Shown one piece after another: positions 1 to 10,289 of a stretch of 64,000 bases of DNA. The position numbers and the translations under genes are program-made. Under the pieces are notes generated by a model, which saw only the letters and a list, made by a program, of their open reading frames with translations, was not told where the DNA came from and searched no databases. The stretch comes from Strigops habroptila (Eukaryota > Chordata > Aves > Psittaciformes > Psittacidae), in assembly GCF_004027225.2 (NCBI RefSeq), contig NC_044288.2, positions 16,502,744 through 16,566,743 on the forward strand. Reading direction: 5' to 3'. Each line of letters begins with the position of its first letter. Position 1 is the stretch's first letter.

Positions 1-555
1 GGTATCTCCCTGCCCCGGGGGGGCTCCCACTTCTCTGTGGGAATGAGGTAACGTCTGCACCGGGAGGGAATGGGACGGGTGCCTGGGGGCTGCCTCCCCT
101 GTCCCACCCCTCGCCCCGGGCGATGAGCAGGACGTGCCTGTGGTTTGCAGCGAGACGTGGGCTGTCCGGCGGGTCCTGACTCACTGCGCTCTCTTCCCAC
201 CGCTGGGATGGCTCGGAGGGGTGGCCGGGCCTCCTCCCGGGGCTGAGCCAGCACGAGCCTGAGCCAGCACCGCCTCTGCTGTTCGGTGTCATGGGGACAG
301 GGCCCCAGGGTGCTGGCATGGCCCCAGCTGTGCCAGAGGACAGGGTGGGCAGTGCTGACTGGAGGGGCAGAGGCTGCTCCGGGCTAATGCGCTGGGAAAT
401 GGGAGGTGATGTGTGGGTCCCTCCTTCCCCCTCATCAGGCTTGTATGGGTGTCCTTAGCCGGGACCCAGCAGATCCCTGCTGTCATGAGGACAAGGGCAT
501 CCCTCTGCTCCCACATCAGCCATCCCGGCTCTCCCTGATTCTGTCTGTCTTTCAG

Positions 556-3500
556 CTGACGCCGGGTGGGAAGGCGGCGCAGGCTGGCGTGGGAGTGGGA
601 GACTGGGTGCTGTACATCGATGGGGAGAGCACCAGCTCCATGACACACATCGAGGCCCAGAACAGGATCCGCGCCTGCGGGGACAGGCTCAGCCTCACCC
701 TGAGCAGGTAGGATTTGTGGGTCCTGATGTGGCCGGAGCAAAGCCACTCTGCCCAGTGCCATCTCCCAGCATCACTGCTCCTTGCTCGGAGCCTGGCAGC
801 CCCTGGATGGGTCCAAGGGCTCTGCTTGGCTGGATGAGGCTTGGCCTGGCTGCCAGCCCTCTCTTGTGAGCTGTGGGGCAGTGCCAGGTGGCCATGGCTC
901 CCCTTGTGTTTTGGGGGGGTACCAGTGTCCCAGTGGTGGCTGGGCCAGTTCCATCACCTGCCTACCTGTCTCCTCTCTTGCAGAGCCCAGAACCTGGGGA
1001 AGCCGCAGAAGGTACGTGTCGCTCCTGGTGCTGCAGAGGTGCCTCAGCCTGGTTTCAGGGGAGGGGAATCATCTCTGAGTGTAGATGGACAAATGGACTT
1101 TGCTCCTGGGGCCTGCAGGCTTCTGGGGGGACTGGGGTGTATTTGGAGGGCTGGAAAATTCCCCGCTGGAGGAGCAGCTCTGACTGCTGTACTGCAGGGG
1201 ATTGGAGGGAGCAGGGTCTGTCCAGCAGGCGCCCAGACCATGGCTGCTGCCTGCCTGTGCCTCTGCCAGTGCTGGGTGCGGGCAGGGGTGCAAAGGCCAA
1301 TGCAGGGGAGGAGGCCAGGCAGCCGCTCATGGCCTCGGGGCCCCATGTTTGTCAGCGCTGGGCAGTGCCCTGGCACAGGAGCAGGGCTGGGGCTGGTGAC
1401 CGGTGACTCCTGGATGGAAGCCACCTGCATGCATTCAGCTTCATGCTGCGAGGCAGTTGGGATCGGCGTGTGTGCATGCACTGCCCCGCTGCGTGCAGCA
1501 GCGAGTGTCTGGGCACTTACTAATTCTCCAGCAACCCTCGGGCTGGGCTTGTGACCTGCAGAGCGAGGTGCCAGCCTGGCAGAGCCCGGTATCCTGCGGT
1601 GCACATGCTGTCCGGCTTTCCTGCCTGCTGCGCTGCCCGGCCCCTTGCATGCTGCTTGACGTGTGAGCCCGTGTCTGTGTGTTTTGTCTCGCTCAGGACT
1701 CACTCCCCTGCTCTGAACCCCTGAAATATAACTTCGCTCCCAGCACCGCCCTCAACAAAACAGCCCGGCCCTTCGGGGCCGGCTCGCCTCCGAACCCACG
1801 GCCCGGGCTGGTGACGAAACCCGTGACGTACGCCCCCCTGGCGCCTGCCTGCACCCCCCAGCACAATGGGTACGTTGCTGTCTGTCCTGCTCCCCGAGGA
1901 TCGGGGGGACCCCACTGCCCAGCCCTGCTGCGCCTTGCATGCCAGGCCCTGGGGTGGCAGTGGGTGACAGTGCCTATGCTGGGGTCCCCCAGTGGCTGGT
2001 GCTGAGGTGGCACAACAGGACTGTCATGCACGGGGACGCACAGCCATGCACATGCTGGTCCCTTGCTCAGGGACATGTCAAGCCTGTGGGGAGTCCTGCA
2101 GGACATCGCATGGTGGTTGCAGGAGGACATTCACTGGCATCTGTGGCAGCAGGGAAGCGGTGGCTGCGTTGTGGCCACCAGCCAGTGCCTGCCCCGGGAT
2201 GTCCTGCTGGGCCCATGGCTGCCAGGACAGGCTGGCACAGTGAAGCCCTCGCACCCCATGCAGCACCGTCCTCACCCTGCTTGCAGGGAAGACGCTCCTG
2301 GCTCTCCAGGCTGCCCACCCGTGTGTCCAGCAGCTGCTGCTCCCTGCCCCTCCTGCTGGGAGCTGCTGTGGTGCCCTGAACAGGGCAATGGGGGGATGCA
2401 GCCCTGGCTGCCCTGGGCACCCAGCTCTGTTTTGGGGGGCTGAGGGAGGCATGGTCTGCTCTGCTGGTGTCTGGCCCTGTGCCCCAGTGTGCTCCCAGCC
2501 CTGGCAAACTGGGCATGAGTCTCGGGGTAGAGGGACTGATGCAGGCCATAGGTGAGCTCTGGAAACTTCTCGGGTGCTGTGGGTCTAATTTCTCTTTCCT
2601 TTTTCTTTCTTTCTCTCATCCCTTTCTCTTTCCCTCTCCCCTACAGGTGCTGAGCCTTGACAAGTCAGTAAGCCTTTTGCCTGCCCTTTCTATCCTCCCT
2701 GCATGCCTCTTCCCTGCTATTGACAGCCTGAGGACAGGCAGCATGTCCTGCTCTGCCCATGGGGTGGGTCACTCCTGGCAGCATGCTGCCCCTAGCCTGA
2801 AGGGCAAGCTCTGCCTGTCTCTGTTGGGGCCCTGGAGTGTCCTCACGCATGGTCCCTTTCCTCCTCCCCAAGACATCTCTTAGTTGGGCAAGGGCTGTCA
2901 GGCTGTGCTGGGGACCATGCCCAGGGCCAAGAAGGCATCACTGCCATAGACACCATAGGTGTTCATTCAGCTCTCATGCAGCTGCCCTGCCAGTGATTTA
3001 TTTACCTTAGCTTATTCTTGCCCTGTCTTTTCCACTGCTGGCCCTTGGGACCAGTCTTACAATGCCAGGTATGGTAGTCAGTCCTTAATGGGCCCTCCTG
3101 ACATGGAGGAGGAGTAGGGGTATGGGGAGTAGGCAGTGCGTGGTGTCTCAGGTACTAATGTGCTGTGGTTCTGTCCCGGGGCAGCCCCAGGGGGGTGATG
3201 CTATGGGGATCTGTCAGATTTGACAGACCACTCTGTCACTCACAGGCAGCCCCCGGAGCCCCCCAGCACCCCTGTATATGACCCCATGAAGTTACGGCTG
3301 ATAGAGGACTCTGAGAGCTGGCAGCCCCGCTCCGGGACCTCCCAGTCCCGCTCCTTCCTCAAACTGGCCTGGCTGACGGGCACAGATGGATGTAAGTTCC
3401 CTCAGGGGCTGGCGCTGGCAGCCTGGGAGTGCTTGGCTTTGCCAGGGCCACTGCAGCCAGATAGATGACATGGTGTATTGTGGCACCGAGTGTTGGTTTT

Positions 3501-6500
3501 GGCCTCGTGTGGTACCTCTGAGCTGGTGGGAGCTGCCTGGGACTCTGTGTGCTCGTAGTGGTGCCGCTGGGCTGGGGCTGTGCTCTGCCCCGTGCCCGGG
3601 CAGGGCTGTGTGTTGGGGCAGGAGGGTGGCGGGAGGAGAGAGCAGTTTTCCTTCCTTTCCTTTTCCTTCCTGCTGTGCCTGGTCCTCGGTGGCCACAGAC
3701 TGACTCTGTCTCCTCCTTTCTCTCCTGCTGTGCTCAGTGGAGGATCATGAGGATGATCTTGTTAAAGAGCCCAGGTAAGGGGAGCGTGCACCAGGGCAGC
3801 AGCAGGAGCCACGATGGTGCCCACTCAGCCCACCCGGCTGGTTTGCACTCACTGCTTGCAGTGACTCTGGGGAAGCTCTTTGCCCTGTTGTTGTTTCTTC
3901 TCTCCTGTCCTCTGGCTCCATCCTCACATTCCATCTCTCTCCTTTCGCCCTCCCTAAGCTGAGCTCTTGATGGAGCTGCGGAGCCTGCCCTGCACTCGCC
4001 ACACGGTGGCACGATGGGCACCTCTAGCGCTCAGCCACCGATCTGACCATCACCTCGGGAGGGTCCTGCCTGGGCACCCACCTGCAGGGCTGGCTGTCCC
4101 CAAACAGGGTGTGCCAGGCAGGACCTGCTGGGCACTGCTGGCACTGAGCTGGGGAGGCTGAGCTGCACCGTTGCTTCTTGAGCAAATGGGATCTGGGGGA
4201 GGCTGGTGGCACTGGCAACAGCTTGCTGGGGGTGTTGGGAGGTGCTGGAAGTACCTGGACCTGGGGCACAATATCCTGTGGGCCTGAAAGACAGCCTTGC
4301 AGACTGGGGTGAGTGTCACCGGTGTTCCTGTGGAGCTGGGGGTGGCCAGGAGGCTTGTCAGGAAGGAATGCTGCTGGCTTCTCTATTGGGCTGGAGAAGC
4401 ATATGGGAGGGATGCACTGAGCCATGGGTCAGCCACTGAGTGTTGTGCCGCCGTTTTTCTGATGCCACAGGGATGCCTGTGGGTCTGGCTGGGGCTAAAG
4501 GGACTGTGGTGCATGCTGGTGGTGAGGGTCTGGAGAGTGTGTTAGCGTGTGTGAGGGCAATTTTGGGGTCACTGCCATGTGCCCAGGCAGGGTCCATGCA
4601 TGGTGCTGGCTGAGCGCCTGCCTCTGTCGCTCGCAGGCAGCCCCTGCAGCCAGTGGAGCCCCCCAGCATCCCTGTGTGTGACCCTGGGAAGTTACGGCTT
4701 GTAGAGGACTCTGAGAGCTGGCAGCCCCGCACTGGGACCTCCCAGTCCCGCTCCTTCCGCAAACTGGCCCAGCTGACGGGCACTGACAGCAGTGAGTTCA
4801 CGCAGGACCCGGCGCTGGCTGCTGGGCTTTGCTGGGGCAACTGGAGCCTGATATAGGCTGTTGTGCGGTGTGGCACCGGTGTGTTGGTTGTGGCCCCTCT
4901 GAGCCAGTGGGAGCTGCCCAGGGCTGTCCCGTAGTGGTTGGGCTGGGGCTGTGCTCTGCCCCGTCCCCAGGCAGGGCTGTGTGTTGGGGCAGGAGGGCGG
5001 TGGGAGGAGAGGGCGATTTTCCTGCCTTTCCTTTTCCTTCCTGCTGTGCCTGGTCCTCGGTGGCCGCAGACTGACTCTGTCTCCTCCTTTCTCTCCTGCT
5101 GTGCTCAGTGGAGGATCATGAGGATGATCTTGTTAAAGAGCCCAGGTAAGGGGAGCGTGTGTCAGGGAAGCAGCAGGAGCTATTCACTCCTGCAAGCCAC
5201 TCTCTGCTTGCAGTGACTGGGGAGGCTCTTTGTCCTGTTGTTTCTTCTCTCCTCCTGCTCCATCCTCACGTTCTCTCTGTCCTCTCACTCTCCCTAAGCT
5301 GAGCTGTTGATGGAGCTGCATAGCCCGCCCTGCACTCGCCACACGATGGCACGATGGGCCCCTCCAGCGCTCAGCCACTGATTTGGCCATCACCTCGGGA
5401 GGGTCCTGCCCAGGCACCCGCCTGCCAGTCTGGCTTCTCCAATGAAGATGTCCTTAGAGCATATTATCCCCGTGCTGGCTGTGCTGGGCAGGACCCTTGG
5501 GCACTGCTGGCACTGAGCTGGGGAGGCTGAGCTGCACCAAGATGTCCTGGCTGTAATGGGTAGGGGCAGCTGGTGGCACTGGTAACACCTTGCTGGGGGT
5601 GTTGGGAGGTGCTGGACACATGCCTGGTGCACAGTGTCCTGTGGGGGGCTGCAAGGCTGGTCATGAGTTAGTGCTGATGGCATTTTTATGGGGCTTGTGC
5701 CTCTGTGGGGCTGGGGGTGCATAGGGAGGGATGCACTGAGCCATATGTCAACCACTGACTGTTGTACCGCCGTTGTTTTTAATGCCACAGGGAAACCCAT
5801 GGGGCTGGCTGGGGCACAGGGGAGATGTGGTGGTAAGTGCCAACATCATGGTGTCTCTGAAGGCACCTTTGCGATCAGTGCCCAGTGCTGCAGTGCTGGG
5901 CAGGGGCTGTGCGTGGTGCTGGCTGAGGGCCTGCCTCTGTCACTCACAGGCAGCCCCCAGAGCCGCTGGACCCCCCCAGGAGCCCCGTGTGTGACCCTGG
6001 GAAGTTGCGGCTGATGGAGGATGCTGAGGACTGGCAGCCCCGCACTGGGACCTCCCAGTCCCGCTCCTTCCGCAAACTGGCCCGGCTCACGGGCACAGAC
6101 GGATGTAAGTTCCCTCAGGGCCCAGTGGCGATGGACTGCCTGGGGGTGCTGGACTTTGCCGGGACAGGGAGTGCCTGGCAGAGGCTGTGGGGTGATGTGG
6201 CACTGGGGCTTTGGCCCCATGTGGTACCTCTGAGCCAGTGGGAGCTGCCCAGGGATCTGTGTGTGCTCGTGGTGGTGCCGCTGGGCTGGGGCCATGCTCT
6301 GCCCCGTGCCTGGGCAGGGCTGTGTGTTGGGGCAGGAGGGCGGTGGGAGGAGAGAGCGGTTTTCCTGCCTTTCCTTCCTGCTGTGCCTGGTCCTTGGTGG
6401 CTGCAGACTGACTCTGTCTCCTCCTTTCTCTCCTGCTGCGCTCAGTGGAGGATCATGGTGATGTGTTTGTTAAAAAGCCCAGGTAAGGGGAGTGTGCACC

Positions 6501-9470
6501 AGGGCTGCATATCCCAGCCAGGACTTGCTGGGCACTGCTGGCACCAAGCTGGGGATGCCAAGCTGTGCCATGATACCCCAGACACAGCAGGTCTAATGCA
6601 GCTTGTGGCACTGTTAAAACCTCTCTGGAGTGGTTGTGATGTCTGGGCAGCGCCTTTACATGGGGCATAATGTCCTATGAGTCTGGCGTGGGGCTGTGGG
6701 GGTGGCCAGGCAGAGCTTGGGGAGTTTCACCCGCTCCTCCCTGTGTGAGGACAGAGAAGGGAGCCGGGGCTGTGTTGAGGGGTGCTGGGTGCTGTTCTTT
6801 GCCCCGTGCAGCCGGTCAGGAGTGGCGCACAGCGCCCCTGTTTTCCCTTCCCCTCTCTGTGATGCCTCCTGCCCTGGCGCTGTGGCCGCTGGGTCCCAGC
6901 TGTGTCTGGTTTGCTCTGCTGCAAACAAGTGCTCCTGGTTTTGTAGCCGTCTCCTTATCTATGCCCTGGAGAGGCACAGAGCCACTGGCTCTCTCTCTGT
7001 CCTGTCCTCTCTCTTGGGTGGGTTGTGCCTGTCTGGCCCTGGCTTGCCCTGCCTGCTCCCCAGCCCAGTGCTGGCAGCCTGCAGGGAGACAGGCCTTGTC
7101 CCTCCCAGGGCCAGCCTGGCCCTGTGTAGCCGGCAGGGATGGCAGAGCCCTGCCTGTCCCCAGCTATGCCAGAGCTGGACCCCGGTGCTCCCCACTCTAT
7201 GTCAGGTTCAGGTCCCTCTGCACCCTGATGGGGCTGGGGGTGACCGTCATGTGTGAGTGGGTAACCAGGGTCTGTGAGGTCTCTGGTTGGTCTGGAGCAG
7301 CCCAGAGCTGGTGTGAGACCCCAGCAGGTCTGTGCTCCCTCCCACCACTCCCCAGATCACTGTGATGGGTGCCAGAGGGCTGAAGGTGCTTGGCTTTGTA
7401 CCCCATCATTGCCAAACCAGCTGCCAGCTGGGCACATGGGCTTGGCCAGCTCCTGCCTGCTTGTTGGGGTGGGGGGCCGTGCTTTGCACACATAGGATGG
7501 TAGGGTTGAGTGGGGCAGGCTGGATTAACTGCTTGTTCTGTAGCCAGGTCTCTGTGCCGGACCCATCCCCAGGAGCAGGGATGAAGACTGAGCCAGGACT
7601 GGGTGAGCAAAATGTTTCCTCTGGTCTTGGGGTGAGAGGGATGGGGGAGCCGGGGGTTGCTGCTTGCCCATCTGTGGGTGCTGAGAGTGGGCTGCTGAGG
7701 GATCAGGAGCACTGTCCTGGAGACCTGTGTGTGTGCAGCCCCCAGGACCCCCGCCACCACCCCTGGCCCTGCCAGCCGCCCTCCTTGGGCTGTGGACCCC
7801 TCTTTCGCGGAGCGCTATGCCCCGGACAAGACGAGCACAGTGGTGAGCAAGCATAGCCAGCCGGCCACACCGACCCCCATGCAGAACCGCAGCTCCATCG
7901 TGCAGGCAGCACAGCAAGCCCCCGAGGGGCCCGGCCGCACGCCGCTCTGCTACAAGTGCAACAAGGTCATCAGGTGAGCCCTGGCCACACCGCCACCGCC
8001 ACCACACCAGTGTCCTGCGTCCTGGCGTGGCTGATGTGGTTCTGTCCTGTTGTAGGGGACGCTACCTGGTGGCGCTGGGACATTATTACCACCCTGAGGA
8101 GTTCACCTGCTGCCAGTGCAGGAAGGTGCTGGATGAGGGTGGCTTCTTCGAGGAGAAAGGCTCCATCTTCTGCCCCAAGTGCTACGACACGCGCTATGCA
8201 CCCAGCTGTGCCAAGTGCAAGAAGAAGATCACAGGGGTTAGTGTCCCTCAGACTGCCCCTCACCTCCCATCCTTACTCCCTGCTCACCTATGGGTGCCTG
8301 ACCCCTTCCCTTCCCATCCTGATCCCATCCCATGGATCCCTTGTCCCTTTCTGCCCTGGGTGGGATTCCTGTGGCACTGGGTGGTCCTGCCCCTGGCTGA
8401 TGGTGGTTCCTCTCCAGGAGGTCATGCATGCACTGAAGATGACCTGGCACGTGCAGTGCTTCACGTGCGCTGCCTGCAAAACTCCCATCCGCAACCGTGC
8501 CTTCTACATGGAGGAGGGACAGCCCTACTGCGAGAGAGGTAGGACCTGGGGACCCCATGTGTCATCCTGCATGGCACTGGGGCACTGGGCACTATCAGGG
8601 CTCAGCAGCTGCCCACAGGGGTGGGGGCAAGCTGCCCTGCACTGCAGGGCTCCCCTGAGCCATGAGGAAGGCTGGGACCCCGCTCCCACAGTCCTGAGCC
8701 CTCCATCCTGGTCCTCCCAGGATGCTGCCGGGGGTAGTGCCATCACTCCCACGTTGCCATGGTGATGACACAGGATGTACATCAAAGGCGAGTGCTGCAT
8801 CCTGGGAGATGAGGTTTGCCTCCTCCCTGCGCCCGGGGCCACCCTGCACGGCACAGGCATCTCTCCCGGGTGTCTCCATCATCATCCCTCTGGGGCTGGC
8901 AGCAAGTTGTCCTCAGGCTGTGCGTGTGGGATCCCGGCTGTGCGGCAGCCCTGCTCCACTGGCTGAGGAGCTGCAGTGCAGGGGAGCACTGACCTGGGCT
9001 CTGCCTCTCCTCACAGACTATGAGAAGATGTTTGGCACCAAGTGCCGCGGCTGCGACTTCAAGATTGATGCTGGGGACCGGTTCCTGGAGGCGCTGGGGT
9101 TCAGCTGGCATGACACTTGCTTCGTCTGTGCGGTGAGCCATGTGCCTCCCTCCTTGGCTGCTAGTGGGGCTGTGGCTCTCCCTGGCAGTTGTGCCATGCA
9201 TGGGATACACCAGCAGCATGGGGTCCCTGCTGCAACAAGGTTTTCCCCACTTGGCGCTGTGCTGGTGGCTCAGAACCCTGCTCCCTGGCATCTGCGCCAC
9301 ACCAGTGCTGAGCCCTGGGCCACGGAGGGAAGCCAGGGGCAATTCAGCCCCCCTGACCTGATCTGTGCTCTCTTCTCCTCCAGATCTGCCAGACCAACCT
9401 GGAAGGGAAGACGTTCTACTCCAAGAAGGACAAGCCGCTCTGCAAGAGCCACGCTTTCTCCCACGTGTGA
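556..9470 (+). CDS. PDLIM7: PDLIM7 (Enigma / LMP-1), PDZ and LIM domain protein 7; 5' end outside window
   Basis: Scaffold protein linking actin/alpha-actinin structures to kinases through one N-terminal PDZ and three C-terminal LIM domains. Coding exons seen: 556-707 (second half of the PDZ, starting [11 protein letters not shown]), 984-1011, 1697-1869, three copies of a two-exon cassette (3246-3391+3738-3774; 4637-4791+5109-5145; 5950-6104+6446-6482), 7544-7602, 7739-7973 ([20 protein letters not shown], start of LIM1), 8056-8236, 8418-8538, 9017-9132 and 9384-9470, ending KSHAFSHV and TGA. Every junction has GT-AG sites and matching phase. The LIM part carries the expected Cys/His pairs (CYKC, CCQC, CAKC, CAAC, CRGC, CAIC). 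The first exon (MDSFKVVLEG in known orthologues) must lie upstream of base 1. The remembered chicken protein goes directly from the 1697-1869 exon to the 7544 exon, so the cassettes are probably alternatively spliced. Identity is certain; isoform structure is inferred. Confidence 0.95.
3240..4620 (+). repeat. PDLIM7 cassette copy 1 (two exons plus introns)
   Basis: First copy of a tandemly repeated block. Exon A1 (3246-3391) encodes 48 residues containing the core [14 protein letters not shown] and LTGTDG. Exon B1 (3738-3774) encodes [12 protein letters not shown] plus two bases of an Arg codon. Together they are 183 nt, so the cassette enters and leaves in phase 2. The introns also match copies 2 and 3, for example the stretch around 3580-3640. 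The human protein has one such module (RSFRILAHLTGTEF followed by MQDPDEEHLKKS). Three codons are missing near the start of A1 relative to A2 and A3. Confidence 0.9.
4621..5930 (+). repeat. PDLIM7 cassette copy 2
   Basis: Exon A2 (4637-4791, 155 nt) encodes 51 residues including [20 protein letters not shown]. Exon B2 (5109-5145, 37 nt) encodes [12 protein letters not shown]. Total 192 nt, phase 2 in and out. Downstream intronic sequence (about 5200-5660) closely parallels copy 1 (about 3840-4290), so copies 1 and 2 share more than the exons and look like the most recent duplication. The unit length from A1 to A2 is 1391 bases, and from A2 to A3 1313 bases. Confidence 0.9.
5931..6660 (+). repeat. 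PDLIM7 cassette copy 3
   Basis: Exon A3 (5950-6104, 155 nt) encodes [20 protein letters not shown] and LARLTGTDG. Exon B3 (6446-6482, 37 nt) encodes [13 protein letters not shown]3 is the closest of the three to the human motif (LMENTEDWRPRPGTGQSRSF), so it may be the ancestral copy, while B3 has drifted most from the acidic consensus. Similarity to the other copies fades at about 6660. Confidence 0.88.
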
Positions 9471-10261
9471 GGGGCAGGAGTTCAGCTGCACCCACGCGTG
9501 TCCCTGGCCCTGCATGTTCCTCTCCCCCCCACCCCTGCTGCCCCCAGGGAGCCAGGCTGGGCCCTCACCCTTTCTCCTTGCTCCTGCCTCTTTCCTGGCA
9601 GCTCCTGGCCCAGCTCCAGCCAGAGGCAGTGCTGGGTCCAGAGCTCCTTAGAGCTTGGTGGCTTCTTCTGTGCCCCCTGACTGGCCCTAGGAGCCCTGGG
9701 ACAGGGATGCTACATGGGTCTCCTTCCCCCCAGCCATGCAGTGTGGTGGTTGTGCCTGTGCTGAGGCTGGAGCTAGGGAGGGTCTGGCACAGCAGGGCTG
9801 TTCCCTTGCTCAGCTGGGGCCCTGCTGCCTGGCAGGTCAGCGCTGGGGCACGGATGCTCCCAACACATCCCTGAGTGGGTGAGGACCAGCTCCCTGCCCC
9901 GCTCTCCCCTATCTTCCCTGCTGTGTGCTCAGTGTGTGGGGCTGGAGCCCTAGCCCCACTCCCCTATGGGGTCCTGACCACAGCAACCCCTCAGCCACCC
10001 CACACACTGCTGTGGTGGCTTCCTTCCTACCCTAGCTCTGTGCCTGGGGTCTCTGCCTCCTATCCCCTCAACCCAGGCCCGCTGCTCCCCTGGGGCTGGC
10101 GTGTGGCAGCACCCCCAGTGTGGCTGTGCCGGGGAGCAGGTCACGGCTTCCTACCAAAGAGCACTCTCCCACCGCCGTCCTGGGCCTGTGAATGCCTCTC
10201 CCAACCCCACGCTCTCCAGTTGGGTTGCTGCTGATGTAGCCATGGTGCTTTTAGTGCCTTT

Positions 10262-10267
10262 AATAAA
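10262..10267 (+). terminator. PDLIM7 poly(A) signal AATAAA
   Basis: Canonical hexamer about 790 bases after the PDLIM7 stop codon, giving a 3' UTR of roughly 0.8 kb (9471 to about 10285). A GT-rich stretch follows. Confidence 0.8.
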
Positions 10268-10289
10268 CACTTCTCTGCAAGTGCCGGCT

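Noticed and set aside
3240-6660. Treating the PDLIM7 repeats as a simple assembly duplication
   Set aside because: The three copies differ in exons and introns by many substitutions and by codon-sized indels, and their unit lengths differ (1391 and 1313 bases). Identical artefactual copies would not show this, though long reads should confirm it.
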